Shown in pieces: positions 53,452-61,934 of a DNA stretch of 64,000 bases. Each line of letters opens with the position of its first letter. Within the stretch, counting starts at the first letter, position 1. A program made the translations under genes and the position numbers. The notes beneath the pieces were generated by a model. The model saw only the letters and a program-made list of their open reading frames with translations, had not been told where the DNA came from and searched no databases. Where the stretch lies: assembly GCF_029318635.1 (NCBI RefSeq), contig NZ_CP119676.1:2617001-2681000 (forward strand), written 5' to 3'. This stretch comes from Varunaivibrio sulfuroxidans (lineage in GTDB: Bacteria > Pseudomonadota > Alphaproteobacteria > Rhodospirillales > Magnetovibrionaceae).

Positions 53452-54549
53452 ATGAAACGGTTACTGAGAAATTCCCTGTTGGCGTTGGCGGGCGTCGCCG
53501 CGCTGGCGGGTTGTGCGAAGGAAGAAGACAAGGTCGTCAACGTCTATAACTGGTCCGACTATATCGACCCTTCGGTCTTGAAGTCGTTCGAGAAGGAGAC
53601 CGGCATCAAGGTCGTTTACGACGTCTTCGATTCCAACGACGTGTTGGAAACCAAGCTCCTCGCCGGGGGATCTGGTTATGACGTGGTGGTGCCGTCGGGA
53701 ACCTTCCTGGGGCGGCAGATCAAGGCCGGGGTGTTCCAGAAACTCGATAAATCGAAGTTGACCAACTTGGGGAACATGTGGGGGGTCATCTCCGAGCGCG
53801 TGGCGACCTACGATCCGGGTAACGCTTATTCGGTCAACTACATGTGGGGGACCACCGGGATCGGCTATAACGTGGCCAAGATCAAGGAACGCATGCCCGA
53901 CGCGCCGACCGACTCGTGGCGCATGATTTTCGACCCCGCGGTGGTTTCAAAATTCGCCGACTGCGGCGTCTATATGCTCGACGCCCCGGATGAAATGATC
54001 CCGGCGGCGCTGAAATACATCGGCGAGGATCCCAACAGCAAGGATCCCGCGGTGATCGCCAAGGCCGAACCGGTGCTGGCCGCGATCCGCCCGTATATTC
54101 GCAAGTTTGATTCCTCGGCCTATATCGACGGTTTGGCGAACGGCGACATCTGCCTGGCCGTGGGTTGGTCCGGCGACGTTCTACAGGCCCGCGACCGGGC
54201 GGTGGAGGCCAAGAACAACGTGGAAATCAAGTATGTCGTGCCCAAGGAGGGCGCCTATATGTGGTTTGATGAAATGGCGATACCCAAAGACGCCCCGCAT
54301 CCCGGAAACGCGCTCAAATTCATCAACTACATGATGCGCCCGGAGGTCATCGCCAAGTCCTCGGACTATGTCCATTACGCCAACGGCAACCTGGCGTCGC
54401 AGAAATATATCAGCAAGGACGTTCTCGACGATCCGGCGGTTTACCCCTCCGCCGCAGTGATGAAGACGTTGTACACCACGACGCCCTATTCGACGGAGAC
54501 TCAAAGCATCCTGACGCGGATGTGGACCAAAATCAAAACCGGGCAATAA
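53452..54549 (+). CDS. potF: PotF-like putrescine-binding lipoprotein
   Basis: 365 aa. The mature part starts with VVNVYNWSDYIDPSVLKSFE, the hallmark of PotF/SpuD. Unlike E. coli PotF the signal ends in a lipobox (ALAGC), so the protein is probably anchored by lipid rather than free in the periplasm. Pocket segments YDVVVPSGTFLGRQ, YMWGTTGIGYN and AVGWSGD are conserved. ATG at 53452 has GGGAGGTGAAC in front. First gene of the potFGHI importer. Confidence 0.92.
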   Translation: MKRLLRNSLLALAGVAALAGCAKEEDKVVNVYNWSDYIDPSVLKSFEKETGIKVVYDVFDSNDVLETKLLAGGSGYDVVVPSGTFLGRQIKAGVFQKLDKSKLTNLGNMWGVISERVATYDPGNAYSVNYMWGTTGIGYNVAKIKERMPDAPTDSWRMIFDPAVVSKFADCGVYMLDAPDEMIPAALKYIGEDPNSKDPAVIAKAEPVLAAIRPYIRKFDSSAYIDGLANGDICLAVGWSGDVLQARDRAVEAKNNVEIKYVVPKEGAYMWFDEMAIPKDAPHPGNALKFINYMMRPEVIAKSSDYVHYANGNLASQKYISKDVLDDPAVYPSAAVMKTLYTTTPYSTETQSILTRMWTKIKTGQ

Positions 54550-54564
54550 CCGGGGGTGTGGCTC

Positions 54565-54597
54565 CGGCGTCCCGTGGCGTTCGGCCGCGGGACGCCG
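54565..54597 (+). other. Intercistronic 13-bp hairpin after potF
   Basis: Arms CGGCGTCCCGTGG (54565-54577) and CCGCGGGACGCCG (54585-54597) pair throughout with one G-U wobble around seven bases. It lies 16 bases after the potF stop and has no U-tract. Confidence 0.72.
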
Positions 54598-54626
54598 TCT
54601 CGCGTGCGAACAGGAGTAATCTTATC

Positions 54627-55775
54627 ATGGTGGAAACCACCGGCCCGGCCCGCAAAGTTTGGGCGCCTTGGGACGATGCGGATAACAAGCCCTTCGTGCG
54701 GATCGAGGGGGTTACGAAAAAATTTGGGGATTTTGTCGCCGTCGATAATATTACGCTCGACATCTTCGAGCGCGAATTCTTTTCCCTGTTGGGCCCCAGC
54801 GGATGCGGAAAAACCACGCTTCTACGCATGTTGGCGGGATTCGAAACGCCGAGCGACGGGCGCATTTTGCTCGACGGCGAGGACATGTCGCGGGTGCCGC
54901 CGCACAAACGCCCGGTCAACATGATGTTTCAGTCCTACGCGCTGTTTCCCCACATGACGGTGGAAAAGAATATCGCCTTCGGATTGAAACAGGATGGAAT
55001 TTCCAGAGACGAGATCGGCGAACGGGTGGGACGTATCCTGGCCTTGGTGCAGCTGGGAAAATTCGCCGCGCGCAAGCCCGATCAATTGTCGGGCGGCCAG
55101 CGTCAGCGGGTGGCCCTGGCGCGCGCCTTGGTCAAGAACCCCAAAATCTTGCTGCTCGACGAGCCGCTGGGCGCGCTGGACAAGAAGCTGCGCGAGGAAA
55201 CCCAGTTCGAACTGATGAACATCCAGGAAAAACTGGGCATTACCTTTATCATCGTCACCCACGACCAGGAGGAGGCGATGACCGTCTCCTCGCGCATCGC
55301 CCTGATGGACCAGGGGCGGGTGGTTCAGGTCGCCACGCCGAGCGAGATTTACGAGGCGCCCAATTCACGAAAAGTGGCCGAATTCATTGGCGAGGTGAAT
55401 ATCTTCGAGTGCCGGGTCGATAGCGTGGAAAAAGATTGCGCACACCTCGAAAGTGCGCAGATGCCCTGCCGCGTGCGCACGGCGCGCAGTTTGGACGCGC
55501 GCCCGGGGGATACCGTGTGGTCGGCGATTCGGCCGGAAAAAATGGTGGTCAGCCTGACCCCGCCCGGCGACTTGTCGGTCAATTGCATCGCCGGGGAAGT
55601 CTGGGACATCGCCTACCTGGGTAAGTTGTCGGTTTTTCACGTGAAGACGGACAGTGGGTTGATGGTGACGGTGACGCAGACCAACCGCCTGCGCGAGACC
55701 GAACGGACCATCACCTGGGAAGACCGGGTTTATATCACCTGGTCGGCCAACGCCGCGGTCGTGCTGCGCGATTAG
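54627..55775 (+). CDS. potG: PotG-like putrescine ABC transporter ATP-binding protein
   Basis: 382 aa. Walker A GPSGCGKTT, signature LSGGQRQR, Walker B ILLLDEP and H-loop IIVTHDQEEAM are intact, with a C-terminal TOBE domain. The N-terminal extension with [19 protein letters not shown] fits PotG. ATG at 54627 follows AGGAG by ten bases. It pairs with PotH and PotI. Confidence 0.92.
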   Translation: MVETTGPARKVWAPWDDADNKPFVRIEGVTKKFGDFVAVDNITLDIFEREFFSLLGPSGCGKTTLLRMLAGFETPSDGRILLDGEDMSRVPPHKRPVNMMFQSYALFPHMTVEKNIAFGLKQDGISRDEIGERVGRILALVQLGKFAARKPDQLSGGQRQRVALARALVKNPKILLLDEPLGALDKKLREETQFELMNIQEKLGITFIIVTHDQEEAMTVSSRIALMDQGRVVQVATPSEIYEAPNSRKVAEFIGEVNIFECRVDSVEKDCAHLESAQMPCRVRTARSLDARPGDTVWSAIRPEKMVVSLTPPGDLSVNCIAGEVWDIAYLGKLSVFHVKTDSGLMVTVTQTNRLRETERTITWEDRVYITWSANAAVVLRD

Positions 55776-55784
55776 GAGGAAACG

Positions 55785-56738
55785 ATGCCCGACACAGCCG
55801 GCGATACACCGAACGCCCCGCGCGCAAGGAGAGGCGTTCTGCGGGCGCTGATCGAGCGTCACGGTCGCAAGGGGGCGATCGCCGTGCCCTATTTGTGGTT
55901 GGTGGTGTTTTTCCTGGTGCCGTTCCTGATCGTCGCCAAGATCAGCCTGTCCGAGGTGCGCATCGCCATTCCGCCCTACGGCCCGCTGTTGGACGTGGTC
56001 AACGGCGCGGTCGTCGGTATCAGGGCGAATTTCAACAACTACACGGCGTTGGTCGGCGATGCCCTGTATTGGAAATCGTACCTGAGCAGCTTGGAAATCG
56101 CGTCGTTGTCAACGCTCCTCACCCTGCTGGTCGGCTATCCGATCGCCTACGCCATGGCGCGGGCGCCCCGCAATCGCCGCGCGGTGTTGTTGATGATGGT
56201 GATTTTGCCGTTTTGGTCGTCGTTCCTGATCCGCGTCTATGCCTGGATCGGAATCTTAAAGGACGAAGGGTATCTCAATCACCTTTTGTTGGGATTGGGG
56301 ATCATCCATCAACCGCTCAATATTCTGCATACCTATAGCGCGGTTTATATCGGTATCGTTTATTCCTATCTTCCCTTCATGGTGTTGCCGCTTTACGCCA
56401 ATCTGGAAAAAATGGATTGGTCGTTGTTGGAGGCGGCGGCCGATTTGGGCTGTGCGCCGCTCAAGGCGTTTTGGAAAATTACCGTCCCGCTCTCGATGCC
56501 GGGTATCGTCGCAGGCTGCTTTTTGGTGTTCATCCCCGCCGTGGGCGAATTCGTCATCCCCGATTTGTTGGGCGGCTCGTCAACGTTGATGATCGGCAAG
56601 ACGCTGTGGGTCGAATTTTTCAACAACCGCAACTGGCCCTTGGCGTCCGCCGTTGCGATCGTGCTGCTGTTGTTTCTGGTTGGGCCGATCCTTTTGTTCC
56701 AGCGCCTCCAGGCGCGCCACGCGGAACGCAACGGTTGA
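55785..56738 (+). CDS. potH: PotH-like putrescine ABC transporter permease
   Basis: 317 aa with six helices. The segments LPFWSSFLIRVYAWIGILKDEGYLN and the EAA loop LEAAADLGCAPLKAFWKITVPLSMPG match PotH. An AGGAGG ribosome site lies just before the ATG. The gene follows potG after nine bases. Confidence 0.92.
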   Translation: MPDTAGDTPNAPRARRGVLRALIERHGRKGAIAVPYLWLVVFFLVPFLIVAKISLSEVRIAIPPYGPLLDVVNGAVVGIRANFNNYTALVGDALYWKSYLSSLEIASLSTLLTLLVGYPIAYAMARAPRNRRAVLLMMVILPFWSSFLIRVYAWIGILKDEGYLNHLLLGLGIIHQPLNILHTYSAVYIGIVYSYLPFMVLPLYANLEKMDWSLLEAAADLGCAPLKAFWKITVPLSMPGIVAGCFLVFIPAVGEFVIPDLLGGSSTLMIGKTLWVEFFNNRNWPLASAVAIVLLLFLVGPILLFQRLQARHAERNG

Positions 56739-56751
56739 GGAGGGCGCGATT

Positions 56752-57573
56752 ATGCGCAAAGGCTTGACGGCATTTAATTATATTTCGCTCATCTTGGGTT
56801 TTTCTTTCCTCTATATCCCGATTATCCTGCTGATCATTTTCAGCTTTAACGAATCGCGCCTGGTGACGGTTTGGGCGGGTTTCTCCACCAAATGGTATGG
56901 CGCGTTGGCGCGCAATCAATCCATTCTCGACGCCGCCGTGGTGACGCTGAAAGTGGCCTTGATGTCGTCCACTCTGGCGGTCGTGTTGGGCACTATGGCC
57001 GGATTTTCACTGTCGCGCTTTCGCCGTTTCAAGGGGCGTACGTTGTTTAGCGCCATGATTTTCGCCCCTCTGGTGATGCCGGACGTCATCATCGGACTTT
57101 CGCTGTTGTTGATGTTCGTGGCGATGGGGATCGACCGGGGCATCGTCACCATCACCCTGGCGCACGCGACGTTTTCGATGTGCTATGTCGCCGTGATTAT
57201 TCAGTCGCGGCTGTCCTCGTTCGACCGTTCGATCGAGGAGGCGGCGATGGACTTGGGCTGTCCGCCGCTAAAAACCTTTTTCCTGATCACGCTGCCGGTG
57301 ATCATGCCGGCGGTGGTTTCGGGTTGGCTGCTGTCGTTCACTCTGTCGCTGGACGATCTGGTGATCGCCAGTTTCACTACCGGTCCCGGGGCGACCACCT
57401 TGCCGATGCGGATTTACAGTCAGGTGCGCCTGGGCGTGACGCCGCAAATCAACGCCGTTTCGACGATTTTGATCGGCATCGTCGCCGTCGGCGTGCTGAT
57501 CGCCTCGATCCTGAACCGCCGCCAAGAAATGCAGCGCATGCGCAATGAACGCATGGCCGCCGATAACGCCTAA
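56752..57573 (+). CDS. potI: PotI-like putrescine ABC transporter permease
   Basis: 273 aa with six helices. N-terminal FLYIPIILLIIFSFNESRLVTVWAGFS and the EAA loop IEEAAMDLGCPPLKTFFLITLPVIMP are typical of PotI. ATG at 56752 follows GAGGAGGGC; the longer in-frame start falls inside potH. With PotH it forms the channel. Confidence 0.92.
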   Translation: MRKGLTAFNYISLILGFSFLYIPIILLIIFSFNESRLVTVWAGFSTKWYGALARNQSILDAAVVTLKVALMSSTLAVVLGTMAGFSLSRFRRFKGRTLFSAMIFAPLVMPDVIIGLSLLLMFVAMGIDRGIVTITLAHATFSMCYVAVIIQSRLSSFDRSIEEAAMDLGCPPLKTFFLITLPVIMPAVVSGWLLSFTLSLDDLVIASFTTGPGATTLPMRIYSQVRLGVTPQINAVSTILIGIVAVGVLIASILNRRQEMQRMRNERMAADNA

Positions 57574-57598
57574 GATGAAACGCCAAAAAGAGGACGCC

Positions 57599-58975
57599 AT
57601 GACCGCGACACCGAAGACCTTACTGATGGAAGAATTCCATAGCTTTTTTGAACGTCATCCGGATATCGAATATCTCGACGCCATTACCTTCGACATGAAT
57701 GGAATCGTGCGCGGAAAGCGGTATCCACGCCGCGACTGCCTGCATTTGTACGAGAAAGGCATGCAACTTCCCTATTCGGTGATGGCGCTGGATATTCGGG
57801 GCAATTCGTCCGGCGCGGGCGGCGTCGGTTTTGGCGACGGCGACCCGGACGGGGTGTTGACCCCGGTGCCGGGCACACTGGCCACGATCCCTTGGGCCGA
57901 CGTGCCGATGGCTCAGGCAATGTTCACCTATCTGCGCGCCAACGGTCCCGACGCCATGCTTGAGCCGCGCAATATTCTCAAATCGGTCGAGGAGAGGCTC
58001 AACGCCGACGGTATTTTCCCGGTCGCCGCGTTGGAGTTGGAATTTTACCTGATTGACCGCGAGCGGACCCGCGACGGCCGCCCGCAGGCGCCGATTTCCC
58101 CGGCGACCGGCGAACGGGATACCGCGACCCAAGTCTACGGCATGGCCGAAATGGACAGTTACGGCGCGATCCTGCGCGACATCGAGAACGCCTGCGAGGA
58201 ACAGAACGTCCCCGCCTATACGGCCACGGCGGAATATGCGCCGGGACAGTTCGAGGTCAACTTGATGCACACCGACAGCGCCGTCGCCGCCGCCGACCAT
58301 GCTTCGTTGCTGACCCGCGTGGTGATGGCGGTCGCCGAGCGTCACGGTATGCGCGCCACCTTTATGGCCAAGCCCTTTACCGATATGGCGGGCAACGGCA
58401 TGCATATTCACCTCAGCCTATTGGACGAGGCGGGGCGCAACCTGTTCGACGCCGGCGACGACAATCCTTTTGGTTCCGATACCCTGCGCCACGCCATTGG
58501 CGGCTTGAAGGAAACCCTGGTTCAGTCGATGGCCGTGTTCGCGCCCAACCGCAACGCCTTTCGCCGCTTTCGGCCTAATCTTTACGTGCCGATCAGCGCC
58601 ACTTGGGGGGTCAACAATCGCTCCTTGGCGTTTCGCATCCCGGCGGGCGACGGCGCGTCGCGACGGATCGAACACCGGGTCGCGGGGGCCGACGCCAACC
58701 CCTATCTCGCCCTGGCGGCGGTAATGGCGGGTGCGCATCACGGCATCAAGGACACGATCGATCCGGGTCGGCCCGACACCGGCAACGCCAGCGCCGAGTT
58801 CGGCGAGGGCATGCCCCATACCATCGACGAGGCCTTGTCCGCCACGGCGGAGGGGGCGATCCTCAAGGACTATTTCGGAGAACGTTATGTCGAGGTCTAT
58901 ACCCTGACCAAAAAGGCCGAATTGGACAGCTACCGCGAACACATTTCCGGGCTTGAATACGATTGGTATCTGTAA
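57599..58975 (+). CDS. Glutamine synthetase-like gamma-glutamyl-polyamine ligase (paralogue 3)
   Basis: 458 aa. Motifs include DAITFDMNGIVRGKRYPR, AALELEFYLID, EYAPGQFEVNL, GNGMHIHLSL, NNRSLAFRIPAG and RIEHRVAGADANPY. It resembles PuuA-type ligases as much as does the product at 50584-51924, so it may handle a second polyamine such as spermidine or cadaverine, or duplicate the putrescine step. ATG at 57599 follows AGAGGA; an ATG at 57575 is also in frame. It lies right after potI, hence in the importer operon. Confidence 0.87.
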   Translation: MTATPKTLLMEEFHSFFERHPDIEYLDAITFDMNGIVRGKRYPRRDCLHLYEKGMQLPYSVMALDIRGNSSGAGGVGFGDGDPDGVLTPVPGTLATIPWADVPMAQAMFTYLRANGPDAMLEPRNILKSVEERLNADGIFPVAALELEFYLIDRERTRDGRPQAPISPATGERDTATQVYGMAEMDSYGAILRDIENACEEQNVPAYTATAEYAPGQFEVNLMHTDSAVAAADHASLLTRVVMAVAERHGMRATFMAKPFTDMAGNGMHIHLSLLDEAGRNLFDAGDDNPFGSDTLRHAIGGLKETLVQSMAVFAPNRNAFRRFRPNLYVPISATWGVNNRSLAFRIPAGDGASRRIEHRVAGADANPYLALAAVMAGAHHGIKDTIDPGRPDTGNASAEFGEGMPHTIDEALSATAEGAILKDYFGERYVEVYTLTKKAELDSYREHISGLEYDWYL

Positions 58976-59048
58976 TCGGGTTGATTATCCCAAGGGCGCG
59001 CGCCAAACTCGGCGGATTGTTTTATCACTTTGAATATCGGGAGAGACC

Positions 59049-59963
59049 ATGCTTGCGCAGGAAGGAATTTTCGCCCCCACGCAACCGCATCAATATGCGT
59101 TGGAGTACGATCGCTCCGGCGAGGCCGACGAAGCGACCGTTTTCGCGGCCTTGGCGGCCTTGGAAGCGGCGCTTTCCTCCGCCCGGGAACGGAAAACCGG
59201 CGCCGTGATCGCGTTCGGTCTGAATTTTTATCGCGCTCACGCCGCCGCCCCCGCGCCCGAAAAAGGCGGCGCCTTCGCGCCGATTTTGGGGACCGACGGA
59301 AAATCCGCGCCGGCGACCCAGCACGATCTTCTGGTCTGGTTGCAAGGACCGTCGCGCGATGTCGTTTTCGACGCCGCCAAGGCGATCGATGCGGCGCTCG
59401 ACGGCGCGTTCCGCCGGGCGTTGGAGGTGTCGGGCTTCGTCTACCACGACAGCCGCGACCTGACCGGGTTCGTCGATGGTTCGGCCAACCCGGAGGGGGA
59501 TTTGCGGGTCGAGACCGCCCTTGTCCCCAAGGATGCGCCGGGCGGCGAGGGTGCGTTTATGATAACCCAGAAGTGGGTCCATCATTTATCCCCGTTCGAG
59601 GCCCTGCCTGTCGATGAACAAGAGCGCGTGATCGGACGCACCAAGCCCGACAGCATCGAATTCGAGGGCGATGCGATGCCCGAAAACGCCCACGTCGCCC
59701 GCGCCGACGTCGATGTTGACGGTGCGCCGCAGCGCCTTTTTCGGCGCAGCTTTCCTTACGGAACTCTGGGAGAGCACGGCCTTTATTTCCTCGCCTTCAG
59801 CGCCGATCCCGACCGCTTCGATCTGATTTTGCGGCGCATGTACGGGGCGACGGCGGACGGAACCGTCGATCGGCTTTTGGATTTTTCGACGCCCCATAGC
59901 GGGTCGTACTGGTTCGCGCCGTCGGCGCCCGACCTCGCCGCGTTGATCGCGCGGGCGGATTGA
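59049..59963 (+). CDS. Dyp-type heme peroxidase
   Basis: 304 aa, with no signal or Tat peptide, so cytoplasmic. The signature GFVDGSANPEG (distal Asp and Arg region) is present, as are WVHHLSPFEAL with candidate heme-ligand His and the RRSFPYGT segment. It matches the B-type/YfeX-like group. It reduces hydrogen peroxide while oxidising an organic donor. Its position inside a polyamine locus that includes an H2O2-forming PuuB suggests a protective role, though this is inference. Confidence 0.88.
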   Translation: MLAQEGIFAPTQPHQYALEYDRSGEADEATVFAALAALEAALSSARERKTGAVIAFGLNFYRAHAAAPAPEKGGAFAPILGTDGKSAPATQHDLLVWLQGPSRDVVFDAAKAIDAALDGAFRRALEVSGFVYHDSRDLTGFVDGSANPEGDLRVETALVPKDAPGGEGAFMITQKWVHHLSPFEALPVDEQERVIGRTKPDSIEFEGDAMPENAHVARADVDVDGAPQRLFRRSFPYGTLGEHGLYFLAFSADPDRFDLILRRMYGATADGTVDRLLDFSTPHSGSYWFAPSAPDLAALIARAD

Positions 59964-59977
59964 ACGGCGGGGCCGAT

Positions 59978-60880
59978 TTACCCCGGCGCTTCCTCGCCCA
60001 TTCCCATCAGGGGACCGTAAAGGTCGGCCCGGCGGTCGCGCAGCAGACCCCACGACGCACGTTCACGTTGAAGCCGGTCCCGCTCGAAAGTGGCGGTGAT
60101 GACGGCGCGCTCCGTGCGTCCGGCCTCGGCGACAATCGCCCCCGTTCCGTCGGCGATGAAGGACGATCCATAAAACGTCAAGGTGGTGTCCCCCGCCGTT
60201 TCCGCGCCGATCCTGTTGGATGCGATCACCGGGACCATGTTGGCCGCCGCGTGGCCTTGCATGGCGCGCCGCCAGTGCGCTTGCGAATCGATTTCTGGGG
60301 CCTGCGGTTCCGATCCGATCGCGGTGGGATAGAGCAACACCTCGGCGCCGCCCAGGACCATCGCCCGCGCCGCTTCGGGAAACCACTGATCCCAGCAAAT
60401 GGCGCAGCCGACGGCCCCGAAGCGGGTGGCGAAGACCCGAAACCCGGTGTCGCCGGGGCTGAAATAATATTTTTCCTGATAGCCCGGTCCCTGGGGAATG
60501 TGCGATTTGCGATACAGGCCGAGGATCCCGCCGTCGGCGTCGATCATGGCCAGAGAATTGAAGTAGGCGGGGCCGGATTTTTCGAAAAAGCTGATCGGCA
60601 GCACCACGCCCAGTTCTTGCGCCAGGGCGGCGAAGCGCGCGAGCGTCGGGTTGTCCGTAAACGGGCGGGCGCGGGCGAAGTGGCGCGGCTCCTGCGTCTT
60701 GCAGAAATAGGGGGTCTCGAACAGTTCCTGCAACAGGACGATGTTCGCCCCGCGTTCGGCAGCATCGCGCACCAGGGTCTCGGCGTTATCCAGGTTTTGC
60801 CCGCCGTCCTCGCCACAGGCCATTTGGGTGGCGGCGACGGTGATCGTGTTGGGGGGGCTTTTCGCGGCTGACGCGCTCAT
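59978..60880 (-). CDS. aguB: N-carbamoylputrescine amidase
   Basis: 300 aa nitrilase-superfamily enzyme that splits N-carbamoylputrescine to putrescine, CO2 and ammonia. The catalytic Glu is in LLQELFETPYFC, Lys in YRKSHIPQGPGYQEKYYF (shown in parts) and Cys in GCAICWDQWFPEA. These residues and the following LLYPTAIGSEP identify AguB. Start at 60880 restores the normal N terminus; the upstream in-frame stretch is antisense-like shadow of aguA. Confidence 0.93.
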   Translation of the reverse strand: MSASAAKSPPNTITVAATQMACGEDGGQNLDNAETLVRDAAERGANIVLLQELFETPYFCKTQEPRHFARARPFTDNPTLARFAALAQELGVVLPISFFEKSGPAYFNSLAMIDADGGILGLYRKSHIPQGPGYQEKYYFSPGDTGFRVFATRFGAVGCAICWDQWFPEAARAMVLGGAEVLLYPTAIGSEPQAPEIDSQAHWRRAMQGHAAANMVPVIASNRIGAETAGDTTLTFYGSSFIADGTGAIVAEAGRTERAVITATFERDRLQRERASWGLLRDRRADLYGPLMGMGEEAPG

Positions 60881-60905
60881 CTGTCGTTCCTTAAGATGGA
60901 CCGGC

Positions 60906-61928
60906 TCAGGGAACCGGCTGTTGCTGGGTGATACAGTGGATGTTGCCGCCGCCGTGCAAAATGGTGAGGGCGGCGGCGCACAGTTGGATGACCTCGCGTT
61001 CGGGGAAGGCGGCGGCGATAATGGCCCTGGCCTTGGCGTCTTCGGGGCAGCCGAAGCCGGGCATGATGACGGCTCCGTTGGCGACGTAAAAATTGATGTA
61101 CGACGCGGCGAGGCGCTGCTCGTCATCGCCGAACATCGGCGTGGGCAGGGGCACCGGGGTAATTTCGAGAGGTCGTCCTTGGGCGTCGGTTTCGCGGCTC
61201 AGGGTGTCGATATTGCGCGAAAGGCGGTCATAGTTTTCGCCGTCATCGGGGTCGCACGTGCAAATCAGCACCTTGCCCGGGGCATGAAAGCAGGCCAGGT
61301 TATCGACATGGCCGTCGGTTTCGTCGTTGAAGACGCCGTGATCGAGCCAGATCACCTTTCGCACCCCCAGGTAATCCTTGAGATGGCGCGCGATCTCATC
61401 TTGATCGAGGTCGGGATTGCGGTTGGGGTTGAGTAGGCATTCGCGGGTGGTCAGCACCGTGCCCTCGCCATCGACCGCGATCGACCCGCCCTCCAGGATC
61501 AGGGGCGCTGCGAAGCGGGGAATATCCTCGGTCTTGAGAATAATCTCGGCGACGGCGGCATCTTTGTCATGAGGCCGGTATTTGCCGCCCCAGCCGTTGA
61601 AGCGCCAATCGACGCCGGCGAGGCCGCCGTTTCCGTCAATGACGAAGGTGGGGCCGCTGTCGCGAATCCACGAATCGTCGATCGGCGCGCAGAGAATATC
61701 GATTTCCGGTCCGAGCACGGCGTGTGCCTGGGCCGCCTCGGCCGGAGGGACGACCATGGTCACAGGTTCGAACCGGGCGATCGTGCGTGCGACCTCGCCA
61801 TAGGCCGCGCGCGCGGCTTCGATGCGCCCCCCCCACAAAGCGGCGCGGGTCGGCCACGCCATCCAGCAGCGCCGATGTTCGCGCCATTCGGCGGGCATGA
61901 CATAGCCCGATTCCGTGGGGGTCGTCAT
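60906..61928 (-). CDS. aguA: Agmatine deiminase
   Basis: 340 aa. It converts agmatine to N-carbamoylputrescine and ammonia. The opening MPAEWREHRRCWMAWP, WIRDSGPTFVID, DETDGHVDN and the C-terminal catalytic Cys in GGGNIHCITQQQP are diagnostic of AguA. It lies 25 bases upstream of aguB in the same transcription direction, so the two successive steps are co-expressed. Confidence 0.95.
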   Translation of the reverse strand: MTTPTESGYVMPAEWREHRRCWMAWPTRAALWGGRIEAARAAYGEVARTIARFEPVTMVVPPAEAAQAHAVLGPEIDILCAPIDDSWIRDSGPTFVIDGNGGLAGVDWRFNGWGGKYRPHDKDAAVAEIILKTEDIPRFAAPLILEGGSIAVDGEGTVLTTRECLLNPNRNPDLDQDEIARHLKDYLGVRKVIWLDHGVFNDETDGHVDNLACFHAPGKVLICTCDPDDGENYDRLSRNIDTLSRETDAQGRPLEITPVPLPTPMFGDDEQRLAASYINFYVANGAVIMPGFGCPEDAKARAIIAAAFPEREVIQLCAAALTILHGGGNIHCITQQQPVP

Positions 61929-61934
61929 CGCCGG

